A stretch of DNA of 64,000 nt from Bradyrhizobium niftali (lineage in GTDB: Bacteria; Pseudomonadota; Alphaproteobacteria; Rhizobiales; Xanthobacteraceae): positions 186,001-250,000 of the forward strand of contig NZ_SPQT01000006.1 in the NCBI RefSeq assembly GCF_004571025.1, written 5' to 3'. The stretch's first letter is position 1; each line of letters opens with the position of its first letter. A model generated the notes under the pieces. It made no database searches and was not told the origin of the DNA. It saw only the letters and a list, made by a program, of their open reading frames with translations. Both the position numbers and the translations under genes were made by a program. Positions 36,026 through 43,595 of the stretch are shown here, one piece after another.

Positions 36026-36949
36026 ATGACAATTCACACCAAGACCAACGACGTACAGGCCTACACGCATACGATCTATCGCCCGCGCGGGGGAGTCGGC
36101 GGCTTTCGTCAGATCAGCGATCCGGCCGGACGGCTAGCCGTCACCGCCTATCCGATGGCGATGGCCAAGGACCTGGCGGCGGCTTCCGAAGGGTGGCCCG
36201 CGTGCTACGTCATTGCAGGGAATGGCGAAGCCATCATTGGCGAGAGTAACCGCGCGATCCAGTGTGTTGCCGAGCACACCTTGGAGCCGGCCAGAGCCTT
36301 TGGCTCGGAAGTCTACCTGCTGCATGAGCAGGAGCCGCATGCACTGGCTTGGTCGACGCGGCTCGATCTGGCGCATCGTCTGACGGAGCTCGCCCGAGAG
36401 GCCGCTCTCGTCATCCTGGCCAGAACCGTGGAGCCGAAGGCGTTGACGTGGACTGTCGAACACACCGCGACCATGGAACGGCTTGTGACGGATGGCCGGC
36501 GCCTGATGTTCGACGCAGGTTGCAGGATCTTCGACGGCAACCGCGCAAGCCAGCTGTCCGTGCAAGCCGAGATCGATGACAATCAGGACGCAGACGAAGC
36601 GGTCGAGACCGGCTTGCAGATCTCGAGCTTGCCGGAAGGTGAGCTGGAATTCGACTATTGCGGCATTCGGGCGAAGGGCTACCACGATTCGGAAGGGTTC
36701 GTGGTGAGCGCAGGCTCGGAGGCGCGCAACCTCGAGACGACCAGCCTCCGGCGAAACATCAAGACATTGCGTGCCGACCTCCTCAAGAAGGGCATCGTGG
36801 TGCCGATCGCCGGCGTCGAGGATCGTCTGCGCTTCCGGGTGGCATGGACCTTCTTCTCGGCCGCGGTCGCGGCCAAATTTGTCGCCGGGGCGCATGTCGC
36901 CGGTACCAAGTGGGTGCGCCGCCGCAAGCCGATCACGGGCGCCAAGTAA
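36026..36949 (+). CDS. GIY-YIG-like protein with C-terminal DUF4357
   Basis: 307 residues. Around 57-85 the segment ACYVIAGNGEAIIGESNRAI followed by EH resembles a GIY-YIG nuclease core (strand, loop, strand with IGES, then helix), but the helix arginine seems to be replaced, so activity is doubtful. The C-terminal part, about 210-297, with ELEFDYCGIRAKGYHDSEGF and FFSAAVAAKFVAGAHVAGT, matches DUF4357, a domain found at the end of GIY-YIG and related proteins. It is the first clear gene of the island; the next gene follows after 12 bases. Its role, in DNA processing or otherwise, is unknown. Confidence 0.7.
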   Translation: MTIHTKTNDVQAYTHTIYRPRGGVGGFRQISDPAGRLAVTAYPMAMAKDLAAASEGWPACYVIAGNGEAIIGESNRAIQCVAEHTLEPARAFGSEVYLLHEQEPHALAWSTRLDLAHRLTELAREAALVILARTVEPKALTWTVEHTATMERLVTDGRRLMFDAGCRIFDGNRASQLSVQAEIDDNQDADEAVETGLQISSLPEGELEFDYCGIRAKGYHDSEGFVVSAGSEARNLETTSLRRNIKTLRADLLKKGIVVPIAGVEDRLRFRVAWTFFSAAVAAKFVAGAHVAGTKWVRRRKPITGAK

Positions 36950-36961
36950 GAGGGCGGCCGA

Positions 36962-37579
36962 ATGTCCAATTCTCAAAGGAGACCAAGTCGTCAGCTGCAA
37001 AATGGCAAAGCCGCGCTTCCCGGCCACGACGACGCCTCGATCGGGACCCTCGAGACGTCAGGCGAGCCGGCGGCGTATTCGCGCGAAGGCGGGACGCTCG
37101 AAGCCTCTTCGCCGGTCGTCCGTGCGCTGTTCCAGATCTCGCCGCTGGGCTGGTGGCGGTCGGTGCCGGCCGACGCGTTTCGGGCAACCGAATACCTTGA
37201 GGTCCGCTCCGCGATCGAGGAGGTCGCGCAGCTAGTAGAAGGCACCGAGGTGGAGCGGGCGCTGCAGGGCGATGCGGATGCCGCGATCGCGTTGGTGATG
37301 TCGCTGATGCCGATCACGCAGCTGCGCGGCATCAAGACCGACATCGCGATGACCGCCGTGCTGTCCATCGCGCTCGAGGGCGAGCCCAGATGCGCGCTCA
37401 CGCTCGCTCATATCCTCGATCGCGCCGAGGGCAATCCGCGCCGCGCCGATCGGCTGTGCGACTCCTGGTTCGAGTTCTATCTGAGCCGCTCGGCCTTGCG
37501 CGGTGGCCTTTGCCCGGCCGAGAGGGCCGTGCTGAAGGCGCTGCGCGCGTTCGACGTCCCGCACGCCCGAAACGCATGA
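36962..37579 (+). CDS. Hypothetical island protein
   Basis: 205 residues with a basic, disordered N-terminal 45 residues and then a helical region (ATEYLEVRSAIEEVAQLVEG, DADAAIALVMSLMPITQLRG) and a helical C-terminal part with CDSWFEFYLSRSALRGG. No signal peptide and no family that I recognise. It begins 12 bases after the DUF4357 gene, so the two probably share a message. Confidence 0.6.
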   Translation: MSNSQRRPSRQLQNGKAALPGHDDASIGTLETSGEPAAYSREGGTLEASSPVVRALFQISPLGWWRSVPADAFRATEYLEVRSAIEEVAQLVEGTEVERALQGDADAAIALVMSLMPITQLRGIKTDIAMTAVLSIALEGEPRCALTLAHILDRAEGNPRRADRLCDSWFEFYLSRSALRGGLCPAERAVLKALRAFDVPHARNA

Positions 37580-37761
37580 AGCTTCAGCCTGCCTTCGGCC
37601 CCAAGGCGAACATGGTGCCGGTCGCGCCGGCCGGCACCGGTGCCGTGACAGAGCGCGCGAAGCTTGGTGCGGACACATCGCAGGCGCAGAGCGCCAAGGC
37701 GGTCGAGCTCCCTCGGAGGGCTACCTTCAGCGGCCGTACGCAGATCGCACGTGGCTTTCGA

Positions 37762-37977
37762 CTAACCGGGCTCGCGCTTCGGGACCTTGTATTTGCGCCG
37801 TTCGAGCCAGTCGCGGGCCGCTTCCTCCAGGATTTCCGAGGCGGTGGTGTCGTCCTCGAGGGCGACCTGCTTCACCGCTTTGATCACGTCGTAGCTCATG
37901 GTCGCGAAGAAATTCCGTTTTTGCTGTCGGGCGGCAGGCGCCTTGCTTCGCTTTGCGGATTTACCTGCGTCAGCCAT
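37762..37977 (-). CDS. Ribbon-helix-helix DNA-binding protein
   Basis: 71 residues; a GGAG ribosome site lies 5 bases before the ATG. After a basic tail (KSAKRSKAPAARQQKR) comes FFATMSYDVIKAVKQVALED and DTTASEILEEAARDWLERRK: one beta strand and two helices, the ribbon-helix-helix fold used by antitoxins, plasmid partition and relaxosome proteins. No toxin-like or parA-like gene is adjacent. Four CATAG-type repeats lie just upstream of its start in the presumed promoter, so it may bind them and regulate itself or serve in partition or mobilisation. Confidence 0.7.
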   Translation of the reverse strand: MADAGKSAKRSKAPAARQQKRNFFATMSYDVIKAVKQVALEDDTTASEILEEAARDWLERRKYKVPKREPG

Positions 37978-38058
37978 GGGCTCTCCGACGGTCGTGAGGG
38001 GAACGGGACTCGCACGGCGGCGAATCTCCGGATTCTAGGCAGGGTTCGGCCAAATGGC

Positions 38059-38124
38059 CATAGGTAGCGAGGGACATAGGAATATTGGAGGATAACAAAA
38101 TTACATAGGTAGCTTGCTACATAG
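38059..38124. repeat. Iteron-like CATAGG direct repeats
   Basis: CATAGG or CATAG occurs in direct orientation at 38059, 38075, 38104 and 38120. The first and third copies extend to CATAGGTAGC. Spacings are 16, 29 and 16 bases, so the four copies form two equal pairs. The last part also contains the dyad GTAGC-TT-GCTAC (38109-38120). The array is in an AT-rich pocket upstream of the ribbon-helix-helix gene. A TTGACA at 38132-38137 could serve a rightward promoter. Probable operator, partition or nick-adjacent site for that protein; binding is inferred. Confidence 0.55.
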
Positions 38125-38129
38125 ATGAA

Positions 38130-38472
38130 CGTTGACATATGCAGATGGTTATGTTTATGGTCTGTTCTCGCTCGCGACGATGGGCGGAAAATCTGTGATC
38201 AGGATCGGAACTGGTGGAACAAGACCATGCTGGCGTGCCCCGACAAGTTTCATCCGAGCGTCAACTTGCGCGCGGGTGCCATCCCTCGGGCTAACGGCGA
38301 TCGGGGCGAGCGCTTCTGCGTGCGCATGCAAGCCGCGCCGCGGCAATGCGAGACGGGCCGGTTGGCCCCGATCGGGGAGAAGTTCGCTGAGCTGAGGGCC
38401 CATCGGCGCGGCGATGTGACCGGCGACCGGTCCGTCGACGAGGATCCGACAGTTTTGGATTAAGGAGGCCAG
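38130..38472. other. Gap with only a doubtful reading frame
   Basis: Between the repeat array and the next gene there is one frame (from an ATG at 38227 to a stop at 38463) that could encode about 78 residues starting MLACPDKFHPSVNLRAG and ending 10 bases before the next gene. It lacks a good ribosome site and any family resemblance, so I do not call it a gene. Nothing else is seen here. Confidence 0.3.
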
Positions 38473-38814
38473 ATGGCTGTGATCGTGAGTTGGCGGACCT
38501 ATCTCGCGCAGGCGCATCCCCGCCTTTTCGAGAACGACAGGCCGGAATCATCACTCGGCTATGCGCGCTACCAGGAAGGCTGGCGCGACCTCATGGACGA
38601 TCTCTGCGCGACGATCGAAGCCGCCTTAGGTGAGGACGAAGCGTTCAGATTTCTTGGGATCGGACAGAAGATGGGCTTGTTTTGGATTCGGTGGGAAGGG
38701 GAGGTTTCGGCCGACACCAGAGCCAAGATCGAAGAGGCCATTCACCTCGCTGCGAAGCGCGCAAACCGGACCTGTACAATATGCGGCTTGGAGACAGCAC
38801 CGAAGGAGGCGTGA
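38473..38814 (+). CDS. Hypothetical protein with C-terminal CxxC
   Basis: 113 residues, ribosome site GGAGG at about 38464-38468. The protein starts MAVIVSWRTYLAQAHPRLFE, has a helix with WRDLMDDLCATIEAALGEDE and a FRFLGIGQKMGLFWIRWEG strand pair, and ends with a TCTICG motif (half of a zinc ribbon or a redox pair). Composition and codon use look like a real gene. No family is recognised; homologues would be expected in rhizobial islands. Confidence 0.6.
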   Translation: MAVIVSWRTYLAQAHPRLFENDRPESSLGYARYQEGWRDLMDDLCATIEAALGEDEAFRFLGIGQKMGLFWIRWEGEVSADTRAKIEEAIHLAAKRANRTCTICGLETAPKEA

Positions 38815-38824
38815 GGACAGGTTC

Positions 38825-38995
38825 ATGGCGATGCGCCCGGGTTCACGACAGCGCATTCTGAGCCAAGCGAAACGATGTTGGGACTTCGTCACGGCGAGCG
38901 TGAGATTGCGCGCCTCTCCCGATGATTGGCGGATCAACTTCCAGCAGCCTTATTTCTTCTCTCCAGGACCTCGTGGTGGCACCGCTTGGGACTAA
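38825..38995 (+). CDS. Possible 56-residue island protein
   Basis: A short frame from the ATG at 38825 fits exactly between two larger genes on the same strand. It encodes MAMRPGSRQRILSQAKRCWD and ends with QQPYFFSPGPRGGTAWD. A GAGG lies about 10 bases upstream. No family is known. The neat fit is the only support, so it is tentative. Confidence 0.35.
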   Translation: MAMRPGSRQRILSQAKRCWDFVTASVRLRASPDDWRINFQQPYFFSPGPRGGTAWD

Positions 38996-39002
38996 GCTCA
39001 CG

Positions 39003-39845
39003 ATGACAATGACGAGGACTGGCTTGCGTATCTGGGTTGTGTCGGATCTACATGTCGAATTGACGCGCGGCTGGGACCTGCCGGCAGGCGATGCCCGGCC
39101 ACCGTTCGACGTCATGGTTGTCGCTGGCGATCTGATCCCGCGGATGGAGCGGGGTGTGATGTGGCTGCTTGAACGCGTCACCGATCGGCCGGTGATCTAC
39201 GTGCCCGGAAACCACGAATTTTACGGCGCTGATATCGATCGGACGGTCGAGAAGGCCCGAGCCGTCGCAGCTGGCACGAACGTCCATGTCCTGCAACATA
39301 ACGCCATCCAGATCGATGATGTCACCTTCGCCGGCGCAACTTGCTGGACGGACTTCGGTCTGTTCGGCGACCCGCATCGTGCGATGGTTGTCGCGTCCGA
39401 GCGCATGAATGACTTCCGCAAGATCCGTATCGGCCGCTATGCCGAGCGCTTTCGGCCGAGCCACGCGCTGGCCCGGCACATGGCAGCCCGTGCGTTCATC
39501 GAATTGGAGATGCGCAAGCCGCGCGCGGGGAAGCTGGTCGTGATCTCGCATCACGCTCCGCATCCCGGCTCTCCTCGCACGCACTCCGATCGCCCGATGC
39601 CGGACGAGTTCCTCGACGCGGCCTATCGTAGCGACCTCACGGCTTTGATGTGGCCAGCGGCGGATGACGGGCGCGGTACGTTGAAGCCCGCCGATCTCTG
39701 GATCTTTGGTCATACGCACGAGTCCGAAGACATAATGATCGGGGAGACGCGTCTAATGTCCAACGCGAAAGGCTACGGACCCTGGCCGCCGCAGCAGATC
39801 TGGGACAACCGGGATTTTGATCCGAACCTGGTCGTCGAAATCTGA
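39003..39845 (+). CDS. Calcineurin-like metallophosphoesterase
   Basis: 280 residues from the ATG at 39003. All five metallophosphoesterase motifs are visible: VSDLHVEL, VVAGDLI, YVPGNHEFYG, VISHHAPHP and FGHTHESED. A dimetal phosphoesterase of this kind can act on nucleotides, nucleic-acid ends or phosphoproteins; the sequence does not say which. It is soluble, with no signal peptide. It is in the middle of the island next to genes of unknown function and could serve in element maintenance or defence. Confidence 0.85.
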   Translation: MTMTRTGLRIWVVSDLHVELTRGWDLPAGDARPPFDVMVVAGDLIPRMERGVMWLLERVTDRPVIYVPGNHEFYGADIDRTVEKARAVAAGTNVHVLQHNAIQIDDVTFAGATCWTDFGLFGDPHRAMVVASERMNDFRKIRIGRYAERFRPSHALARHMAARAFIELEMRKPRAGKLVVISHHAPHPGSPRTHSDRPMPDEFLDAAYRSDLTALMWPAADDGRGTLKPADLWIFGHTHESEDIMIGETRLMSNAKGYGPWPPQQIWDNRDFDPNLVVEI

Positions 39846-39939
39846 GATGGCGGGCCATGACGCGTATCGAGATCCACGGACACTGGCGAACGCTTTTGCG
39901 TCATTTCCCCTTGTTTGAGTGAAAGTTGTAGGTTTATCG

Positions 39940-40554
39940 ATGTGCGACACAAAGAAGGCCCAGGACCTCCCCGCTGTCTTCGTTTCGGCCAAGACCAAAG
40001 TCCCGGTTCCGGTAGGACATCCCGCGCTGCGCGATGCTTTGATCCAGGCCACGCTCGATCCTCGGGTCCAGTCAATCGATTACATCGCGTCAGTTCGGGT
40101 CGCGTCCGCTGTGGTCACGCTCGACGCCGTGATTATTGAGTTTGAGGACGGTCGCTACGTCCTCGACGTCGTACCGGCGCGGCCGGTGCGGGACATCGAC
40201 GACGAAGGCCTCATGCTGATCGCGCTAGGTGAGCTCGAGCTCAAACCGCTTATTCTGACGGAGGAAGAAATCCGCAGCGAGCCGCGCCGCGGCAATGCCA
40301 ACTTGATCTGGACTTATAGCGACCTAACCGTTCCGGTCGGGCTGCGGATGCGGATCCTTCAGGCCCTGCTCGACGAGGGGCCGATCCAGCTCGGCCAGTT
40401 GCTCAAGTCGATGGCCGGCGAAAGCGATCCTGCGGCGGCAGTGATGGCGCTTGCTTGCGCCAATCTTGTTTGCCTCGATTTAGTCGCGGGGCCGCTGAGT
40501 CCCACCACGCTCGTCACGTACTGTGCAGGCAAGCGGACTCACCACGAGTTTTGA
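39940..40554 (+). CDS. Hypothetical protein with restriction-like fold hint and winged helix
   Basis: 204 residues from the ATG at 39940; a GTG seven codons upstream is an alternative start. The N-terminal half contains SIDYIASVRVASAVVTLDAV and EFEDGRYVLDVVPAR, a strand pattern like the core of PD-(D/E)XK proteins such as TnsA, although the usual E-x-K is not intact. The C-terminal part (RMRILQALLDEGPIQLGQLL, then VMALACANLVCLDL) reads as a winged helix. The combination is TnsA-like in outline only. It lies 94 bases after the phosphoesterase gene. Confidence 0.6.
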   Translation: MCDTKKAQDLPAVFVSAKTKVPVPVGHPALRDALIQATLDPRVQSIDYIASVRVASAVVTLDAVIIEFEDGRYVLDVVPARPVRDIDDEGLMLIALGELELKPLILTEEEIRSEPRRGNANLIWTYSDLTVPVGLRMRILQALLDEGPIQLGQLLKSMAGESDPAAAVMALACANLVCLDLVAGPLSPTTLVTYCAGKRTHHEF

Positions 40555-40679
40555 GACGAGGGATGCGATGTGCCTGCCGCCGCCGGGGACGTCTTCCCGA
40601 CAGGCTGGTCAGGAACGGCGACAAGCACTTGACGGCCCAGCCGAGCCTCCTGCCCTACGCCATTCGGAACATCGACGAT

Positions 40680-40895
40680 AGCTGCCCGTCGCGTTCGCGT
40701 TGACCGCGAGGTCGACGGTGAGGGGCTGCAGCGGGTTCTTGAGCTGCTGCGACGACGATGATCCCGATCCCGAGCGGTGTCAGGGGTCTGGATCGCCACA
40801 GGCCACACCGACATGCGTCGCAGCGTGCAAAGCTTGGCTCTTATGATTCAGGAGAGTTTGAAGCGCGATCCCCATTTATGGGTCGGACGAGATTA
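40680..40895 (+). pseudogene. IS66 remnant: end of tnpA and broken tnpB
   Basis: VDREVDGEGLQRVLELLRRR followed by a stop (about 40690-40760) matches the C-terminus of IS66 TnpA. The overlapping ATG at 40758 starts MIPIPSGVRG, the usual TnpB start. One extra G in the run near 40784 shifts the frame, after which the +1 frame continues as VWIATGHTDMRRSVQSLALM and IQESLKRDPHLWV. The rest of the element, including tnpC, is missing. It abuts the end of the zinc-ribbon gene on the other strand. Confidence 0.75.
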
Positions 40896-42170
40896 TGTGG
40901 TGGAGGCGCCCCATCCGGTCGCGTCAATCGGCTTGCTGCCTGCTGAACTTGAACCACCGAATCGATCGAGCAGCGCGATACGAGCCGCAACGAAGCTGTG
41001 GCTTCGCTTGATGTGGTGGTGCCGCACTGTATTAAGCCATTGCTCGGTTCTCACTAGATCTACGTCCTCGTAACAAGCGAGAACTTCGTGCGATCTTGCG
41101 GCAATGAAGCTGGCCACGGCCTCGAAGTCTGGCTTGGGCCAGGTCTGTTCGGGGGAGGTTCCGGCCTGCCGCCTGTTAGAAGTGTAGGGATCTCCCCACT
41201 CAGCGGCGAGCCATCTTATCTGGTTTTCGACGTCTAGACGGGGTGAGGCGTGTTCGTCATTGCTCCATTTGCTTGTCAGTGCCGCCGCGATTGCCTTTGC
41301 GTCGTAGGCGGGCGCGACACTCTTGCGGATGTCAGCGCGTGAACGGCCCCGCAGCCTCGCGACGGTTTTGATCCAGGCATCGTATTTGGCGACCAGGAGC
41401 GCGAGGCCCATTTGGGCGAGTGACCAGCTGTCGATCCCGCTTTCGCGCAGGCCGGGCATAAGCTCAGTCAACCTGGTGGCGGACAGAAGCTCCGGCGTAT
41501 CCAGTTCAATGTCCCGGATGACGCAGGCAACGCCGGGGGTGGCCGATCGCCCCATTGCGGCGAGATGCGTCATCAGTTCGTCAGTGGAGGCGAGGACGTC
41601 GATGATGCGGTTGCCGGCCGCGTCAGCCAGCAGCGGGCGAGGGCGGCCTGCCAATGTGACCAGGGCGATCGCCAATGCTCTGGGTGGGGCCGGGCTGCGG
41701 GAAGGAGCGGCCGTTTCGGCATGGAACAGGCGGCGCAGCACGAGAGGGTTCATCCCGGCCCGTTTTGCGAGCTTAACGAAGGTGGTGGTCGCCGACTTCT
41801 TCACCACCCATTCGGAAAATCTTCGGGTGCAGAAGCGGTCCTTCTCAAAGGCGGGGTGTTCTTCGTCGGATGCGCGGCTGCACACGGCGCAGCGATAGTG
41901 CTGCCTGCGCCAGTTCACGAAGCGCGGCACGCGGACGACTGGAATGTCGCGGTAGCGGACGATGCGGCGACCGTTGGCCCGGCGTTCCCCGCCGCAATGG
42001 GGGCACCTGAGGTCGGAAGGCAGGCTCGAGGCCACCGTCTCGATGACCGCGCCATCCCGCTCGGATCGGGTGACCGCGATCGTGGCCGTATCGGGGGGCG
42101 GGCACGGATCCATGGCGGTCCGGCGCGTCCTCTTGGCGGGTTTAGGAGCTTCCATCTCAAAGAATATCAT
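40893..42170 (-). CDS. ISL3-like zinc-ribbon transposase-related protein
   Basis: 425 residues. The N-terminal part has RCPHCGGERRANGRRIVRYR, DIPVVRVPRFVNWRRQHYRC and AVCSRASDEEHPAF, a zinc ribbon with CPxCG and CxxC pairs, then CTRRFSEWVVKKSATTTFVK and a helix-turn-helix. This is the start of ISL3 transposases. After about 190 the sequence does not show the DDE motifs I would expect, and I see no terminal inverted repeats around it, so it may be a domesticated, DNA-binding derivative. It has a normal full-length frame and no neighbours in an IS arrangement. Confidence 0.65.
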   Translation of the reverse strand: MIFFEMEAPKPAKRTRRTAMDPCPPPDTATIAVTRSERDGAVIETVASSLPSDLRCPHCGGERRANGRRIVRYRDIPVVRVPRFVNWRRQHYRCAVCSRASDEEHPAFEKDRFCTRRFSEWVVKKSATTTFVKLAKRAGMNPLVLRRLFHAETAAPSRSPAPPRALAIALVTLAGRPRPLLADAAGNRIIDVLASTDELMTHLAAMGRSATPGVACVIRDIELDTPELLSATRLTELMPGLRESGIDSWSLAQMGLALLVAKYDAWIKTVARLRGRSRADIRKSVAPAYDAKAIAAALTSKWSNDEHASPRLDVENQIRWLAAEWGDPYTSNRRQAGTSPEQTWPKPDFEAVASFIAARSHEVLACYEDVDLVRTEQWLNTVRHHHIKRSHSFVAARIALLDRFGGSSSAGSKPIDATGWGASTT

Positions 42171-42313
42171 ATTTATATATGAAAGCTAGCTGCATATAGG
42201 CCTCATCCTGTCCTCTGGGTTTTCTCAAGAACGAGGTCGAAAACGGACTGTTACGAACTATTTTAGCTATTAACCAACGTAACACGGCACAAGACGATTC
42301 GCTACGGCCGCAG

Positions 42314-42346
42314 CTTGACGAATTTATCAATCCGATAAAGTATATT
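42314..42346 (+). promoter_or_regulatory. Promoter with TTTATC/GATAAA dyad
   Basis: Upstream of the gene at 42397, TTTATC and GATAAA (42323-42328 and 42334-42339, 5-base spacer) form a perfect dyad. A TTGACG at 42315-42320 and a TATATT at 42341-42346 flank it, with spacing a bit longer than ideal. The whole 42171-42396 gap is AT-rich. I read it as a promoter with an overlapping operator. The regulator is unknown. Confidence 0.35.
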
Positions 42347-42396
42347 TTTTGAAGGAATATCTTCCTTCCCCAGAGTTGCTTAAGGAGCTGCTTGCC

Positions 42397-42936
42397 ATGA
42401 ATGATCTGTTCTTTGCTCGTCCTGTCGCTCGAAGCCTGGAGGAGGCGATCGCCTCATGGGAGGCGCTGGATCTGCCGATCGACGACGAAGAGTTGCTGAA
42501 TAACCTCGCGGGCGTCGCGCCGGGCTTCCCCGAGGCGTTTGCGACCCGGCAGGCCCGGGATGCTGCACTTGGCCAGTTCGGCCCGTATGTGGATTTCGTC
42601 CCGGCTTCGTGGTCGCAGATGGCTGCCGTAGGATGGGCCGTCTCCAGCATCGCAATCGGCCACGCCGTCGGCGATGCCGCTTACAGCCGCGTCGCGCCGC
42701 AGATTTTGGATGCGGTCGCAGAACAGCTGCGCACCAGGGCAGACGTCGAGGTGATCATTCACCGAACCACCTACCACGTGATCCGTAACGAGCAGGGACT
42801 GGTCAGGGTCGTGGGGGCATACGTGCTGTTCAATGCGGGGTCGCACGATGGCCAGAACGACCTCGTCCGCACCATGCGTCATCTCGATCTCGCCGATGAG
42901 CTCAACAGCCGCCTGTGCACGGCGGTCGCTCAATAG
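42397..42936 (+). CDS. Hypothetical island protein
   Basis: 179 residues from the ATG at 42397, chosen for its AAGGAG ribosome site at 42382-42387 over an upstream TTG at 42349. The protein is mostly helical with a central ASWSQMAAVGWAVSSIAIGH segment and a C-terminal part with TTYHVIRNEQGLVRVVGAYV and a final helix. No membrane segment is certain and no family is recognised. It is followed by another unknown gene and the recombinase gene on the same strand, so these three may form an operon. Confidence 0.55.
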   Translation: MNDLFFARPVARSLEEAIASWEALDLPIDDEELLNNLAGVAPGFPEAFATRQARDAALGQFGPYVDFVPASWSQMAAVGWAVSSIAIGHAVGDAAYSRVAPQILDAVAEQLRTRADVEVIIHRTTYHVIRNEQGLVRVVGAYVLFNAGSHDGQNDLVRTMRHLDLADELNSRLCTAVAQ

Positions 42937-43000
42937 TGGCGCGCGCAAACCTGCGGCAAAGATGGGATCAAAATGGCAGCAGCCAATCGGGAGATCGCGC

Positions 43001-43483
43001 GTGCGCAGGGATGATCAGGTTGGACTAGTCCCGGTGACTAGCTCCGAAAGTGGTGGGGACCGCGACAGCCGCTTTGCCGTTGAAGCGGGTGGATACGATG
43101 AGCCGTGGGCCGATCCGACCGTTGACGGCCTTGTCAGGGCCCTTGTCGGCAAAGGCTGGGTCGCCACACGTGCCCTCGTCGGACCAGGCGTTGATCCCGT
43201 CGCCGAAGTCCAGGTGAGCCATCGCAGTGCGGCAGCTGCGCGAAAGGCCGATCAGCGCCAGAGGCAGCAGGAGAAAGGGTGGCGGCAGATCAACCTCGTG
43301 GCGCCTGACAACGAGCGGGCGCGTGCCTTTCTGACCGCTGCGGCCCGGGAGATCATGGACGAAAGCCTTTTGGAGGCGCTTTCGCTGGCGCTCGAACAGC
43401 CCAAGCTTGTTGGCGTCGGAGCCAAGGTCGCGGCGCTGAAGGGCGAGGTGCGTGATCGCGTTCGGGGCCTAATTGGGCTGTAG
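43001..43483 (+). CDS. Hypothetical island protein
   Basis: 160 residues from the GTG at 43001, which has a GGGAG site 7 bases upstream; an ATG at 42962 in the same frame is an alternative. The middle has DPTVDGLVRALVGKGWVATR and a polar, glutamine-rich linker (RKADQRQRQQEKGWRQ), and the C-terminal third is helical (ARAFLTAAAREIMDESLLEA). No known family. It lies between two island genes and 112 bases before the recombinase. Confidence 0.55.
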   Translation: MRRDDQVGLVPVTSSESGGDRDSRFAVEAGGYDEPWADPTVDGLVRALVGKGWVATRALVGPGVDPVAEVQVSHRSAAAARKADQRQRQQEKGWRQINLVAPDNERARAFLTAAAREIMDESLLEALSLALEQPKLVGVGAKVAALKGEVRDRVRGLIGL

Positions 43484-43595
43484 GTCGATAAAAATTCCTT
43501 GAGCTTCAGCCCCACAACAACGCGATCGCGCACCGCCGATCGTCTGAATTGGCGCATGAGGCCAGTCTCCCATCCCGTCATCTCCCGAGGAAACG

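Noticed and set aside
37576..38067. A frame starting by ATGA overlap after the hypothetical gene at 36962
   Set aside because: It runs antisense through the ribbon-helix-helix gene, which has a convincing fold and ribosome site, and its own sequence is low-complexity and unordered.
38125..38463. A 112-codon frame after the CATAGG repeats
   Set aside because: No ribosome site at its first ATG, no family pattern; only the last 78 codons look at all protein-like, so it is noted but not called.
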